A stretch of 64,000 bases of DNA. It comes from Paracoccus wurundjeri (lineage in GTDB: Bacteria; Pseudomonadota; Alphaproteobacteria; Rhodobacterales; Rhodobacteraceae). The stretch is from the NCBI RefSeq assembly GCF_030678915.1, contig NZ_JAUUTZ010000008.1:62001-126000 (forward strand). Direction: 5' to 3'. This document shows positions 1-8,206 of the stretch, piece by piece; the first letter of the stretch is position 1, and each line of letters opens with the position of its first letter. Under the pieces are notes generated by a model, which saw only the letters and a program-made list of their open reading frames with translations, made no database searches and was not told the origin of the DNA. The translations under genes and the position numbers were made by a program.

Positions 1-334
1 TGATCCGGTGCCCGAAGGCGGCGACTGCATCAAGGAGCGTTACACCGAAACCCTGCCAAATGGCGTCAGCCACAGCATCCTGAACATTACCGAGGGTTGG
101 GTTGCCGACGACACCGCGACATTCACGGTTCCCGAAGGTCAATATTTCTTCATGGGCGACAACCGTGACAATTCCGAGGATTCCCGCTTTCCGCAGGAAG
201 TCGGTGGTCTTGGTTTCGTGCCAGCCGAATTCCTGATCGGTCGCGCCGACCGGATCATGTTCTCATCCGCCGGTCGCTCGCTGTTGTATTTCTGGACATG
301 GCGCGGCGACCGTTTCTTCAAGGCGGTCGAGTGA
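1..334 (+). CDS. lepB: Signal peptidase I, C-terminal part (partial)
   Basis: C-terminal portion of the membrane serine protease that cleaves signal peptides from exported preproteins. Frame 2 is open from the first bases and ends at TGA 332-334, leaving about 110 visible residues. They include the family's conserved box [12 protein letters not shown], close to the end of the protein. The catalytic Ser and Lys lie upstream of the window and cannot be checked. The stop codon overlaps the GTG proposed for rnc, so lepB-rnc-era look translationally coupled, an arrangement common in proteobacteria. Confidence 0.92.
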   Translation, partial: DPVPEGGDCIKERYTETLPNGVSHSILNITEGWVADDTATFTVPEGQYFFMGDNRDNSEDSRFPQEVGGLGFVPAEFLIGRADRIMFSSAGRSLLYFWTWRGDRFFKAVE

Positions 335-1020
335 GGCTTGGCGGTGATATCCGTGCCTTCATGGCCCGGCTTGGTCATGAGTTCGAACGGCCCGAGTTGC
401 TGATCCGTGCGCTGACGCATGGCTCGGTGGCGACGCCGACCCGCCCCGATAATCAGCGTCTGGAATTTCTGGGCGACCGTGTGCTGGGTCTCGTGATGGC
501 CGAGGCGCTTTACGCTGCCGATGCAGATGCCACCGAGGGTCAGCTTGCCCCCCGTTTCAATGCGCTGGTCAAGGGCGAGACCTGCGCGGCGATTGCCCGT
601 GTGATCGGGCTTGGCGATGTGCTCAGGCTGGGCCGCTCGGAGATGCTGTCCGGAGGGCGACGAAAAGAGGCCGTTCTGGCCGATGCGATGGAAGCCGTTC
701 TGGCCGCGGTCTATCTGGATGCCGGTTTCGAGGCGGCGCGTCAGGTGATTTTGCGACTGTGGCGCGACCGTCTGGACAGTGTCGAGGACGATCCCCGCGA
801 TGCCAAGACCGCGCTTCAGGAATGGGCGCAGGCGCAGGGAATGGGTCCGCCGACCTATGAGCAAACCGGCCGCAGTGGACCGGACCATGCGCCGGTCTTT
901 TTCATCACCGTCCGGCTGGCTGATGGGCGCAGTGCCGAAGCCAGCGGTACCGGCACCAAGCGCAGCATCGAACAGGCAGCGGCCCAAACCCTGCTGGACC
1001 GGCTGGAGGGCCGTGAATGA
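331..1020 (+). CDS. rnc: Ribonuclease III
   Basis: Double-strand-specific endoribonuclease that processes rRNA precursors and structured mRNAs. The nuclease signature reads [14 protein letters not shown], and the second acidic cluster lies in [19 protein letters not shown], so the metal-binding Glu and Asp residues are present. A C-terminal double-stranded-RNA-binding domain follows (about residues 150-225, TALQEWAQ through the [14 protein letters not shown] helix). I chose GTG 331 because it overlaps the lepB stop (GTGA) and gives 229 residues, the usual size. An ATG at 298 would run far into lepB. The stop overlaps the era start by four bases. Confidence 0.95.
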   Translation: MRLGGDIRAFMARLGHEFERPELLIRALTHGSVATPTRPDNQRLEFLGDRVLGLVMAEALYAADADATEGQLAPRFNALVKGETCAAIARVIGLGDVLRLGRSEMLSGGRRKEAVLADAMEAVLAAVYLDAGFEAARQVILRLWRDRLDSVEDDPRDAKTALQEWAQAQGMGPPTYEQTGRSGPDHAPVFFITVRLADGRSAEASGTGTKRSIEQAAAQTLLDRLEGRE

Positions 1021-1931
1021 GCGACAGCACCACACGCGCCGGATTCGTCGCCCTGATCGGCGAGCCGAATGCCGGCAAATCGACCCTGCTGAACCGCATG
1101 GTCGGTGCCAAGGTGTCGATCGTGACACACAAGGTACAGACGACTCGCGCCCGTATCCGGGGAATCGCCCTTGAGGGCGCGACGCAGATCGTCTTTGTCG
1201 ATACACCCGGCATCTTCCGCCCCCGGCGCAGGCTGGATCGTTCGATGGTGGCGGCGGCATGGGGTGGCGCATCAGATGCGGATATCATCCTGCTGCTGGT
1301 CGAGGCTCATCGCGGCCTGACTGACGGCGTGCAATCCATCATCGATGCGCTGAAGGAACAGGAAACCCGCACCCCTGTCGCCCTGATCATCAACAAGATC
1401 GACCGGGTGAAATCCGAAGTCCTGCTGGCCTTGTCCCGGCAACTGAACGATGCTTTCACCTTTGAACGCAGCTTCATGATCTCGGCCGAGCGCGGTCATG
1501 GCTGCGACGATCTGCGCAAATGGCTTGCGGAAACCCTGTCCGAAGGTCCCTGGCTCTATCCCGAAGATCAGATCGCCGATCTGCCCATGCGCATGATTGC
1601 CGCCGAGATCACCCGCGAGAAGCTGACCCTGCGCCTGCATGAAGAGATCCCCTATCAGCTCACCGTCGAGACTGAAGGATGGGAGGAACGCAAGGACGGT
1701 TCCGCCCGCGTCGATCAGGTGATCTATGTCGCCCGTACCGGCCACAAGGGCATCGTACTGGGCAAGGGCGGAGAGACGGTCAAGGCGGTAGGGCAGGCGG
1801 CGCGGGCAGAACTGGAGGAATTCATGGGGCGCCGTATCCATCTGTTCCTTCAGGTTCGGGTCCGCGAGAACTGGCAGAACGAGGCCGAGCGTTACAGCGA
1901 GATGGGCCTCGATTTCCGCGACGGCGGGTGA
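1017..1931 (+). CDS. era: GTPase Era
   Basis: Ras-like GTPase that binds 16S rRNA and supports small-subunit assembly. The N-terminal G domain shows G1 GEPNAGKST (about residues 16-24), G3 DTPGIF and G4 NKID. The C-terminal KH domain carries [11 protein letters not shown]. The length of 304 residues is normal. Its ATG overlaps the rnc TGA (ATGA). Together with lepB and rnc it forms the usual RNA-processing and secretion operon. Confidence 0.97.
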   Translation: MSDSTTRAGFVALIGEPNAGKSTLLNRMVGAKVSIVTHKVQTTRARIRGIALEGATQIVFVDTPGIFRPRRRLDRSMVAAAWGGASDADIILLLVEAHRGLTDGVQSIIDALKEQETRTPVALIINKIDRVKSEVLLALSRQLNDAFTFERSFMISAERGHGCDDLRKWLAETLSEGPWLYPEDQIADLPMRMIAAEITREKLTLRLHEEIPYQLTVETEGWEERKDGSARVDQVIYVARTGHKGIVLGKGGETVKAVGQAARAELEEFMGRRIHLFLQVRVRENWQNEAERYSEMGLDFRDGG

Positions 1932-1935
1932 CGGC

Positions 1936-2271
1936 ATGGCGGAACCGCGGCTTGCCACGGGCATCTGGGTTTCCGCCTATCTGGCGCGGCTGGGGCAGGC
2001 GAATATCCCGGCTTATGTGTCGGAGCATGGCGATGATACTGCGGGCGCGGTGCTGGTCAAATGCGCCCGGCTTGACGGCACGGCGCAGCTTTATGCCCGC
2101 GAATGGGATTTCGAGACGGATATCCGTTCGTGGAACCGGATTGTCGACGGCCCTGAAGCGCAAGTGGATGAGGCCATCCGCAGACAACGCGGCTTCGATC
2201 CCGACCTTTGGGTGATCGAGATCGAAAGCCGGGATGGGCGGGTTTTGCTGGATGAGGAAGGTTTGAGATAG
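1936..2271 (+). CDS. DUF1491 family protein
   Basis: A 111-residue protein of unknown function. The opening RLATGIWVSAYLARL followed by DDTAGAVLVKCARLDGTAQLYARE matches the DUF1491 family of alphaproteobacteria as I know it. There is no signal peptide or membrane segment. It starts four bases after era and in the same direction, so it probably belongs to the lepB-rnc-era transcript. No catalytic motif is recognisable, and no function is proposed beyond the association with RNA-processing genes. Confidence 0.75.
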   Translation: MAEPRLATGIWVSAYLARLGQANIPAYVSEHGDDTAGAVLVKCARLDGTAQLYAREWDFETDIRSWNRIVDGPEAQVDEAIRRQRGFDPDLWVIEIESRDGRVLLDEEGLR

Positions 2272-2404
2272 GGGCGGCGGCAGTCAGGTCATGCGGACTT
2301 GAGGCCCATGCCGTCATCGCCCTGTGTTTCCAGCCCGGCTCTGCTTTTTGCAACAGCTCATTCAGCCTCTGGCGCCCTCTCGAATTGCAGATTATGCACA
2401 AGGT

Positions 2405-3343
2405 ATGAGCAGCAAACCCGGCATAGACAGCGATTCGCCCCACGGCTTCGGCTTCGCGCTTGCAGCCTATGTTCTATGGGGGCTTATGCCGCTGTATCTC
2501 AAGGCAATTGCGCATATCCCGCCCATGGAGGTTATCGCCCATCGCGCGCTCTGGTCTCTGCCGATTGCTGCTGCAGTCCTGATCTGGCAGCGGCGCAGCG
2601 ATGAGGTGATCGCCGCCGTAAAAAAACCGCGGCTTCTGGCGATGGCGGCCCTGACGGCGGCTTTGATCACGGGCAACTGGCTGACTTATGTCTGGGCTGT
2701 CGCCAATGGCCACACGCTTGACGCTGCGCTTGGCTATTACATCAACCCGCTGTTCAGCGTGATGCTGGGGGCGGTTCTGCTGGGGGAAAAACTCAGCCGC
2801 CTTAAGATGTTCGCTGTCGCTCTGGCTTTCGCGGCGGTTGTGATCCTGACTGTGACGGCCGGCAGCCTGCCGCTGGTCGCCGTTGGCCTGACGCTGACCT
2901 GGGGCTTCTACGCCTATTTCAAGAAAAGCCTGCCGCTTGGACCCAATCAGGGCTTCACTCTGGAGGTCCTGTTGCTGACCCCGATCGCGCTGGCCTATCT
3001 GATCTGGCTTGGCACAACCGGGCAGGGCACGTTCGGAGAGGGCAATATGGTGGATAACCTGCTGCTGCTGGGCTGCGGCCCGATCACGGCGATTCCGCTT
3101 CTTTTCTATGCCAACGGAGCCAAGCTGCTGCGGCTTTCGACCATTGGCATCCTGCAATATCTGACGCCGACCATGCTTTTCCTGACGGCGGTGCTGCTGT
3201 TCGGCGAACCCTTCGACACGGCCCGCATGATCGCTTTCCCGATGATCTGGGCGGCGCTTGCGCTTTATTCCGTCTCACTGTTCCGCGAGGCCAGCGCAAG
3301 GCGACGTACCCGTCGTGAATTGGCGGCGCACCGCATCCAGTAA
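2405..3343 (+). CDS. rarD: RarD-type drug/metabolite (EamA) transporter
   Basis: Inner-membrane protein of the drug/metabolite transporter superfamily with about ten hydrophobic segments. Diagnostic RarD features are AAYVLWGLMPLYLKA near the N-terminus, NWLTYVWAVANGHTLDAALGYYINPL in the middle and LQYLTPTMLFLTAV near the end. The substrate is unknown; E. coli RarD was named for a chloramphenicol phenotype. ATG 2405 starts just before the first conserved segment and gives 312 residues. The open frame continues upstream to 2324, but that stretch is not family-like. The Shine-Dalgarno is weak. It converges with the iron-binding protein gene. Confidence 0.85.
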   Translation: MSSKPGIDSDSPHGFGFALAAYVLWGLMPLYLKAIAHIPPMEVIAHRALWSLPIAAAVLIWQRRSDEVIAAVKKPRLLAMAALTAALITGNWLTYVWAVANGHTLDAALGYYINPLFSVMLGAVLLGEKLSRLKMFAVALAFAAVVILTVTAGSLPLVAVGLTLTWGFYAYFKKSLPLGPNQGFTLEVLLLTPIALAYLIWLGTTGQGTFGEGNMVDNLLLLGCGPITAIPLLFYANGAKLLRLSTIGILQYLTPTMLFLTAVLLFGEPFDTARMIAFPMIWAALALYSVSLFREASARRRTRRELAAHRIQ

Positions 3344-3355
3344 CGCCTTTACCGG

Positions 3356-3385
3356 CTTCTCTTTTACATAAATATCCCCGGGGAA
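3356..3385 (-). repeat. Dispersed intergenic repeat, copy C
   Basis: Read on the minus strand this reads CCCCGGGGATATTTATG followed by a purine-rich AAG tail. It resembles the copies at 8114-8148 and 51313-51343. It lies between the 3' ends of the convergent genes rarD and the iron-binding protein gene. Confidence 0.5.
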
Positions 3386-3433
3386 CCACGCATATGCGTG
3401 GCGGGGCAGAACCCCCTTTCCGGTTCCGCCCCG
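3386..3433. other. Tandem inverted repeats between convergent genes
   Basis: Two adjacent dyads. A perfect palindrome of 8-base arms spans 3386-3401. A hairpin with 12-bp arms (3402-3413 and 3422-3433, one G-U pair on the minus-strand RNA) has an 8-base loop. They lie between the stops of rarD and the iron-binding protein gene. No T-tract follows on either strand, so a simple intrinsic terminator is not shown; the structure could still protect 3' ends. Confidence 0.55.
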
Positions 3434-3453
3434 CGCATGGCCCGCCATCCGGA

Positions 3454-4452
3454 TCAGCCGTCGAAATCGACCTCTTCGATCAGGGTCAGAGCTTCGGAGC
3501 GCAGATCCGAAATTTCACTCAGCGACATCGTGTCGGGTGTGAACTCACCCCAGCTCGTCACCAGTTCCGAACGCTCCACATGGTCGGATACCGGAAACTC
3601 GTGGTTGGTCTCTGCATAGATTTTCTGGGCCTCGTCACCGACCAGAAACTCGATCAGCTTGAGCGCCGCGTCCTTGTTCGGCGATGCCGCCGCCAGGGCC
3701 ACGCCCGACACGTTCACATGGGTGCCGCCGCCGTCAAAGACCGGGAAGACGATATCGACCGACTCCGCCCAGTCTTTCTGCTCGTCATCGGCAAGCATCT
3801 GGCCCATGTAATAGGTATTGCCCAGACTGATATCGCATTCGCCCGCCCAGATCGATTTGACCTGATCGCGGTCGCCGCCCTCGGGTTGCTTGGCCAGATT
3901 CGCCTTGATCCCCTCCAGCCACGCCTTGGTTTCCTCGGCGCCGTGATGGGCCAGATGGGCGGCGGTCAGTGCAACGTTGTAGTCATGGGTAAAGGGGCGC
4001 GTGCAGATACGGCCCTTCCATTTCGGATCGGCCAGATCCTCATAGGTCGTTACCTCGCCGTCGGCGACCCGCTCTTTGCTGGCATAGACGATGCGCGCGC
4101 GGGTGGTCAGCCCGAACCAGTTGCGATCGGCGTCGCGCAGGGCTTCGGGAACGACGTCCAAAGCCTCGCTTTCGACGGGCTGGGTCACTCCGGCATCCTT
4201 GACCTCGCCCAGCCGGGCGACATCCACCGTCATGATCAGATCGGCGGGCGAGCGGTCGCCCTCGGCCTTCAGCCGTTCGACCATGCCCTTGTCCACATAG
4301 GCGGTGTTCACGGTAATGCCGGTCGCTTCAGTGAAGGCATCGGTCAAGGGTTTCAGCAGTTCCGGCTGGCGGTGGGAATAAACATTTACCTCCTCGGCCA
4401 GGGCGGGCAGTGCGGTCGCGCCCATAAGGGAAGCAAGCAACAGGTTACGCAT
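3454..4452 (-). CDS. Periplasmic Fe(3+)-binding protein of an ABC transporter
   Basis: A 332-residue extracellular solute-binding protein of the FbpA/FutA type that would deliver ferric iron to an ABC permease. It has a signal peptide (MRNLLLASLMGATALPALAE, cleavage expected after ALA). The mature N-terminus EVNVYSHRQPELLKPL is typical. The family's iron-coordinating tyrosine pair is in GNTYYMGQM. An SD (AAAGGAG) precedes ATG 4452. No permease or ATPase gene is adjacent, so its membrane partners must lie elsewhere. The AT-rich upstream region (4453-4659) could hold an iron-responsive promoter, but I could not identify a defined operator. Confidence 0.88.
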   Translation of the reverse strand: MRNLLLASLMGATALPALAEEVNVYSHRQPELLKPLTDAFTEATGITVNTAYVDKGMVERLKAEGDRSPADLIMTVDVARLGEVKDAGVTQPVESEALDVVPEALRDADRNWFGLTTRARIVYASKERVADGEVTTYEDLADPKWKGRICTRPFTHDYNVALTAAHLAHHGAEETKAWLEGIKANLAKQPEGGDRDQVKSIWAGECDISLGNTYYMGQMLADDEQKDWAESVDIVFPVFDGGGTHVNVSGVALAAASPNKDAALKLIEFLVGDEAQKIYAETNHEFPVSDHVERSELVTSWGEFTPDTMSLSEISDLRSEALTLIEEVDFDG

Positions 4453-4659
4453 TCTTGACTCCTTTGGTCAGGTTAATGTGCTTGTTTTCGCATTCCGATT
4501 ACGGGCCAGTCAATAATAAGTTGCGACAGGTTAGAAATTTGCACGTTATGCGGGTGTTGTGCCTGTCCTAAACACGCCATCTTACATGCACCGGTACGGA
4601 TCGGCGATCTGAGCGGGCTTGCCGTTGACCATCCGCCTGCCGCAGGATAAGGCGCGGCA

Positions 4660-6480
4660 ATGGCACGCGCACCCCTGTTACAACTGACCGATATCTCGCT
4701 GACCTTTGGCGGCAATCCTGTCTTTGACGGCCTCTCCCTAACGGTACAGCAGGGCGACAGGATTGCCTTGGTCGGGCGGAACGGATCGGGCAAATCGACC
4801 TTGATGAAGGTCATGGCCGGTCTTGTGGAGCCTGACCGCGGCGAGGTGGTGCTGAATGCCGGAAGCCATGTCGGCTATATGGAGCAGGAGCCGGACCTGT
4901 CGGCTTTCGCGACACTTGGCGATTTCGCCCGTGCAGGATTACCCGAGGCCGAGGGCTATCGCGTCGAGATGGCCGCCGAAGGGCTGAAATTCGATCCCGA
5001 TCGCCCGGTTTCCACCGCATCCGGGGGCGAGCGGCGGCGGGCTGCTTTGGCACGTCTTCTCGCGCAGGCGCCCGAACTGATGCTTCTGGATGAACCGACC
5101 AACCATCTGGATATCGAGGCGATCGGCTGGCTTGAAGACCATCTGAACCAGACGCGGGCCGCCTATGTCATCATCAGCCATGACCGTGCTTTCCTGCGCC
5201 GCCTGACCCGCGCGACCCTGTGGATCGACCGGGGCGAGGTTCGGCGGCAGGATCGGGGTTTCGAGCATTTCGAGGAATGGCGCGAGGCTGTCTGGACGAC
5301 AGAGGACGACGCACGCCACAAGCTGGACCGCAAGATCAAGGCCGAGGCTCGTTGGGCGGTCGAGGGGATCAGTGCCCGGCGCAAGCGCAACCAGGGCAGG
5401 GTGCGGGCCTTGCAGGCGCTGCGGGCCGAGCGTGCGGCGCAGATCACCCGTCAGGGCGCGGCGGCGATGGCGCTTGAAGCCGGGGCGCAATCGGGGAAGA
5501 AGGTGATCGAGGCGCAGGGCATCGGCAAGGCTTTCGGCGACCGCACCATCTTGCGCCCGTTCAATCTGCTGGTTCGCAGGGGTGACCGGATCGCCTTTGT
5601 TGGTCCCAATGGCGCCGGAAAGACGACGCTTATCAAGATGCTGACCGGTGAACTCCCGGCGGATGAAGGCAGCGTCAAGCACGGCACCAACCTTGAGATC
5701 GCGATATTCGATCAGGCTCGTGCTGCCCTGAACCCCGATCTGAGCCTGTGGGAATCGCTGACCGGAGATGCGGACATGCGCGTATCCGGCCGCGCCGATC
5801 AGGTCATGGTGCGCGGGCAACCCCGTCATGTCGTGGCTTACCTGAAAGATTTTCTGTTCGACGATGCACAGGCGCGCGCGCCGGTCCGCAGCCTGTCCGG
5901 TGGAGAAAAGGCGCGGCTGCTGCTTGCGCGGTTGATGGCGAAACCGTCGAACCTGCTTGTCCTGGACGAACCGACGAACGATCTGGATGTCGAGACGCTG
6001 GATCTTCTGCAGGATATATTGGGTGATTATGACGGTACGGTGCTTCTGGTCAGCCACGACCGGGATTTCATCGACCGTATCGCAACAACGACCGTTGCGA
6101 TGGAAGGCGATGGCCGTGCCGTGGCTTATGCCGGAGGCTGGAGCGATTACCGCGCGCAGCGGGGAACCGAGGCTGTCCGGGTGCCCGCGCGGCCCGGAAA
6201 GGCCCCGCAATCGCCCAAAACGCCAGACAGATCGAGCCTTACGAAAGCAGGGCTGAGTTTCACCGAAAAGCACCGGCTGGACGAATTGCCTGCCGTTATC
6301 GAGCGTCTCGAAGCCGAGATTGCCAAACTGTCCGAGTTCCTCGCAGATCCCGATCTGTATCAGACCGCGCCGGCCAAGTTTCAGAAAGCCACCGAAGCGC
6401 TGAGTGCCCGTCAGGCGGCTTTGAATGCGGCTGAAGAGGAATGGCTGATGCTCGAGGAAAAATCGGCCGGGGCAGGTTGA
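4660..6480 (+). CDS. ABC-F family ATPase (Uup-like)
   Basis: Soluble tandem-ATPase protein of 606 residues that acts on ribosomes rather than in transport. Cassette 1 shows GRNGSGKST (about residue 40), TASGGERRRAAL and LMLLDEPTNHLD. Cassette 2 shows GPNGAGKTT, LSGGEKARLLLA and LLVLDEPTNDLD. A basic linker separates them. The last 70 residues form a coiled coil (KHRLDELPAVIERLEAEI onward) typical of Uup. There is no membrane segment. It stands alone upstream of rplU-rpmA. The family is sure; assignment to Uup rather than another ABC-F group is likely. Confidence 0.9.
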   Translation: MARAPLLQLTDISLTFGGNPVFDGLSLTVQQGDRIALVGRNGSGKSTLMKVMAGLVEPDRGEVVLNAGSHVGYMEQEPDLSAFATLGDFARAGLPEAEGYRVEMAAEGLKFDPDRPVSTASGGERRRAALARLLAQAPELMLLDEPTNHLDIEAIGWLEDHLNQTRAAYVIISHDRAFLRRLTRATLWIDRGEVRRQDRGFEHFEEWREAVWTTEDDARHKLDRKIKAEARWAVEGISARRKRNQGRVRALQALRAERAAQITRQGAAAMALEAGAQSGKKVIEAQGIGKAFGDRTILRPFNLLVRRGDRIAFVGPNGAGKTTLIKMLTGELPADEGSVKHGTNLEIAIFDQARAALNPDLSLWESLTGDADMRVSGRADQVMVRGQPRHVVAYLKDFLFDDAQARAPVRSLSGGEKARLLLARLMAKPSNLLVLDEPTNDLDVETLDLLQDILGDYDGTVLLVSHDRDFIDRIATTTVAMEGDGRAVAYAGGWSDYRAQRGTEAVRVPARPGKAPQSPKTPDRSSLTKAGLSFTEKHRLDELPAVIERLEAEIAKLSEFLADPDLYQTAPAKFQKATEALSARQAALNAAEEEWLMLEEKSAGAG

Positions 6481-6494
6481 AACCGGGGATTTGC

Positions 6495-6523
6495 TTGACT
6501 TGTCGGCGCGAATCCTCCATATC
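6495..6523 (+). promoter_or_regulatory. Probable sigma70-type promoter of rplU-rpmA
   Basis: TTGACT at 6495-6500 and CATATC at 6518-6523 are separated by 17 bases. They lie just after the ABC-F stop codon and about 140 bases before the rplU start, so the mRNA would have a long leader. Confidence 0.5.
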
Positions 6524-6530
6524 CATGCGG

Positions 6531-6557
6531 ACCGGCCAAGGTTGCCCTTCGGCCGGT
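6531..6557 (+). other. Stem-loop in the rplU 5' leader
   Basis: ACCGGCCAAGG pairs with CCTTcGGCCGGT around a TTGC tetraloop, giving an 11-bp stem with one bulged C. It would lie at the very start of the rplU transcript. An AT-rich stretch (ATGTTATTTATATG) follows. Candidate roles are a regulatory leader or a weak attenuator. Confidence 0.6.
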
Positions 6558-6663
6558 ATGTTATTTATATGATCTCCGTCTTTGCACGGGGCGCTGTTCG
6601 CAGGCACCAAACGCCGGGTCAAACCGGGGCCGAAGGACGCGGAAACCAAAGGAAAGCAAAGCG

Positions 6664-7113
6664 ATGTTCGCTGTTCTTAAAACTGGCGGCAAGCAATACA
6701 AGGTGCAGGCGGGTGATGTGCTGCGCGTTGAAAAGCTGAATGCCGCCGCTGGCGAGAAAGTCCAGTTCAACGAGATTCTGATGGTCGGTTCGACCCTTGG
6801 CGCGCCGCTGGTTGAGGGTGCTGCGGTGCAGGCCGAGGTGATCGATCAGATCAAGGGTGACAAGGTCATCAAATACGTCAAGCGCCGTCGCAAGCACAGC
6901 TCGCAGCGGACCCGTGGGCATCGTCAGCAACTGACCCTGCTGCGCGTGACCGACGTGCTGGAAAAAGGCGCGGCCAAATCCGGTGTGAAGGCTGCCGTGG
7001 GCGCTCGCACCAAGGTCGAGGAAGTTGCTGCGAAACCGGCCAGGGCGAATGCCGCCAAGGCCAAGAAAAAAGCGGATGAGGCTGAACCGGCCTCTGATGC
7101 CACCGAAGCGTAA
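6664..7113 (+). CDS. rplU: 50S ribosomal protein L21
   Basis: Large-subunit ribosomal protein that contacts 23S rRNA. The N-terminus MFAVLKTGGKQYKVQAGDVL and the KHSSQRTRGHRQQLTLLRVTD segment are diagnostic. At 149 residues it is longer than E. coli L21 (103). The last 45 or so residues form a Lys/Ala/Glu-rich low-complexity tail, as often seen in alphaproteobacteria. The SD (AAAGGAAAGC) sits before ATG 6664. It is followed by rpmA after 12 bases, the standard L21-L27 pair. Confidence 0.97.
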   Translation: MFAVLKTGGKQYKVQAGDVLRVEKLNAAAGEKVQFNEILMVGSTLGAPLVEGAAVQAEVIDQIKGDKVIKYVKRRRKHSSQRTRGHRQQLTLLRVTDVLEKGAAKSGVKAAVGARTKVEEVAAKPARANAAKAKKKADEAEPASDATEA

Positions 7114-7125
7114 GGAGACTGAACC

Positions 7126-7398
7126 ATGGCACATAAGAAAGCAGGCGGTTCGTCCCGCAACGGTCGCGATTCCGCGGGGCGTCGCCTTGGCGTGAAGCTT
7201 TATGGCGGCCAAGCTGCGACCGCCGGTAACATCATTGTGCGCCAGCGCGGCACCAAATGGTGGGCGGGCGATAACGTCGGTATGGGCAAGGATCACACTC
7301 TTTTTGCACTGACCGACGGTCATGTGGCCTTTAAAAAAGGCCTCAAGGGTCGCACCTATATTTCGGTAATTCCGGCCACACAGGTGGCAGCCGAGTAA
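7126..7398 (+). CDS. rpmA: 50S ribosomal protein L27
   Basis: Ribosomal protein L27 (90 residues) of the peptidyl-transferase region. The start [16 protein letters not shown] and the motifs GVKLYGGQ and [27 protein letters not shown] are diagnostic. Its N-terminus is the direct, non-cleaved type (no Firmicute leader). A clear SD (TAAGGAGACTGAACC) precedes the ATG. It is co-transcribed with rplU and followed by a strong terminator. Confidence 0.98.
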   Translation: MAHKKAGGSSRNGRDSAGRRLGVKLYGGQAATAGNIIVRQRGTKWWAGDNVGMGKDHTLFALTDGHVAFKKGLKGRTYISVIPATQVAAE

Positions 7399-7426
7399 CC
7401 CAAGGGTAACATTCCAATGTTAGCAA

Positions 7427-7462
7427 GGGGGATCGGCGAAAGCCGGTCCCCCGCTCCGTTTT
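7427..7462 (+). terminator. Intrinsic terminator after rpmA
   Basis: An 11-bp stem (7427-7437 with 7442-7452, one G-T pair) is closed by a GAAA tetraloop and followed by TTTT at 7459-7462. It ends just before the ribosome binding site of the next gene. Confidence 0.8.
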
Positions 7463-7476
7463 CCGGGGGAGGAAAA

Positions 7477-8067
7477 ATGATGATGTCTGCTCCAATGCGG
7501 GAGGGTACACGGTTGGACGATATGAAACTTGTTGAAACGGTGGTTCTGAACCAGCCGGTTATCGAAACCAGCCGTTTCATATTGCGCCCGCTGAGGCCCT
7601 CCGATGCGGGTATGATCGCCCATTACACCTCTGATCGCAGGGTGGCGGAAGGAACCCGGGCCATTCCCCATCCGTTGCCGCCCGGCGCCTCGGAAAATTT
7701 TGTGGCGCGGGCCCTGTCTGCCGACAGGGTCGAGGATGTCTGGGCGATTGACGGTTCGGCCCATCGGCTGGATGAGGTTCTGGGCGTCGTATCGCTGACC
7801 CGGATGGACAGTGATCAGTCCGAACTGGGATTCTGGATCGGTGCCGGTTTCTGGAATACCGGCTTTGCGACCGAAGCGGTCGAGGCATTGGTTGCCGCGA
7901 ATCCGCATAAGGCGCGGACACTGTTCGCAGAGGCATTTCAGGACAATCCCGGCTCGGCCCGTGTGCTGACCAATAGCGGATTTGTCTATCTGGGCGATGC
8001 TGAAAGCTGGTCCGTGGCGCGGAACGCGCGTGTGCCGACATGGACCTATCTGCGCAAGATGATCTGA
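7477..8067 (+). CDS. GNAT-family N-acetyltransferase (RimJ/RimL-like)
   Basis: A predicted acetyl-CoA-dependent acetyltransferase of 196 residues. The opening ETSRFILRPLRPSDAGMIAHYTSD is the typical RimJ/RimL-type start. The acetyl-CoA region is degenerate: GFWNTGFATEAVEALV stands where family members usually have R/Q-x-x-G-x-G/A. The tail NPGSARVLTNSGFVYLGD matches the usual NxxSxxVLxKxGF motif. ATG 7477 follows an excellent SD (GGGGGAGGAAAA). Starts further upstream at 7417 would lie inside the rpmA terminator. The substrate is unknown. Confidence 0.82.
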   Translation: MMMSAPMREGTRLDDMKLVETVVLNQPVIETSRFILRPLRPSDAGMIAHYTSDRRVAEGTRAIPHPLPPGASENFVARALSADRVEDVWAIDGSAHRLDEVLGVVSLTRMDSDQSELGFWIGAGFWNTGFATEAVEALVAANPHKARTLFAEAFQDNPGSARVLTNSGFVYLGDAESWSVARNARVPTWTYLRKMI

Positions 8068-8113
8068 GGAAGAAGGGGGGCTTGCGCCCTTCTCTTGCGC
8101 TGCCGCGCATTTC

Positions 8114-8148
8114 ACCCCCAAGGATATTTTTCGTGAAGAAGAAGAGAG
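8114..8148 (+). repeat. Dispersed intergenic repeat, copy A
   Basis: ACCCCCAAGGATATTTTT is followed by a purine-rich GAAGAAGAAG tail in the 139-base gap between the GNAT gene and the luciferase-like gene. Related copies lie at 3356-3385 (inverted) and 51313-51343. Confidence 0.55.
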
Positions 8149-8206
8149 ATGCAGAATCTGCAATCTCAGCCCTTGTATTCGTTTGGGGGCAGCATAATTC
8201 GGGAAT

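Noticed and set aside
139..1272. Antisense frame over lepB-rnc-era
   Set aside because: Overlaps three well-supported genes and has no family signal.
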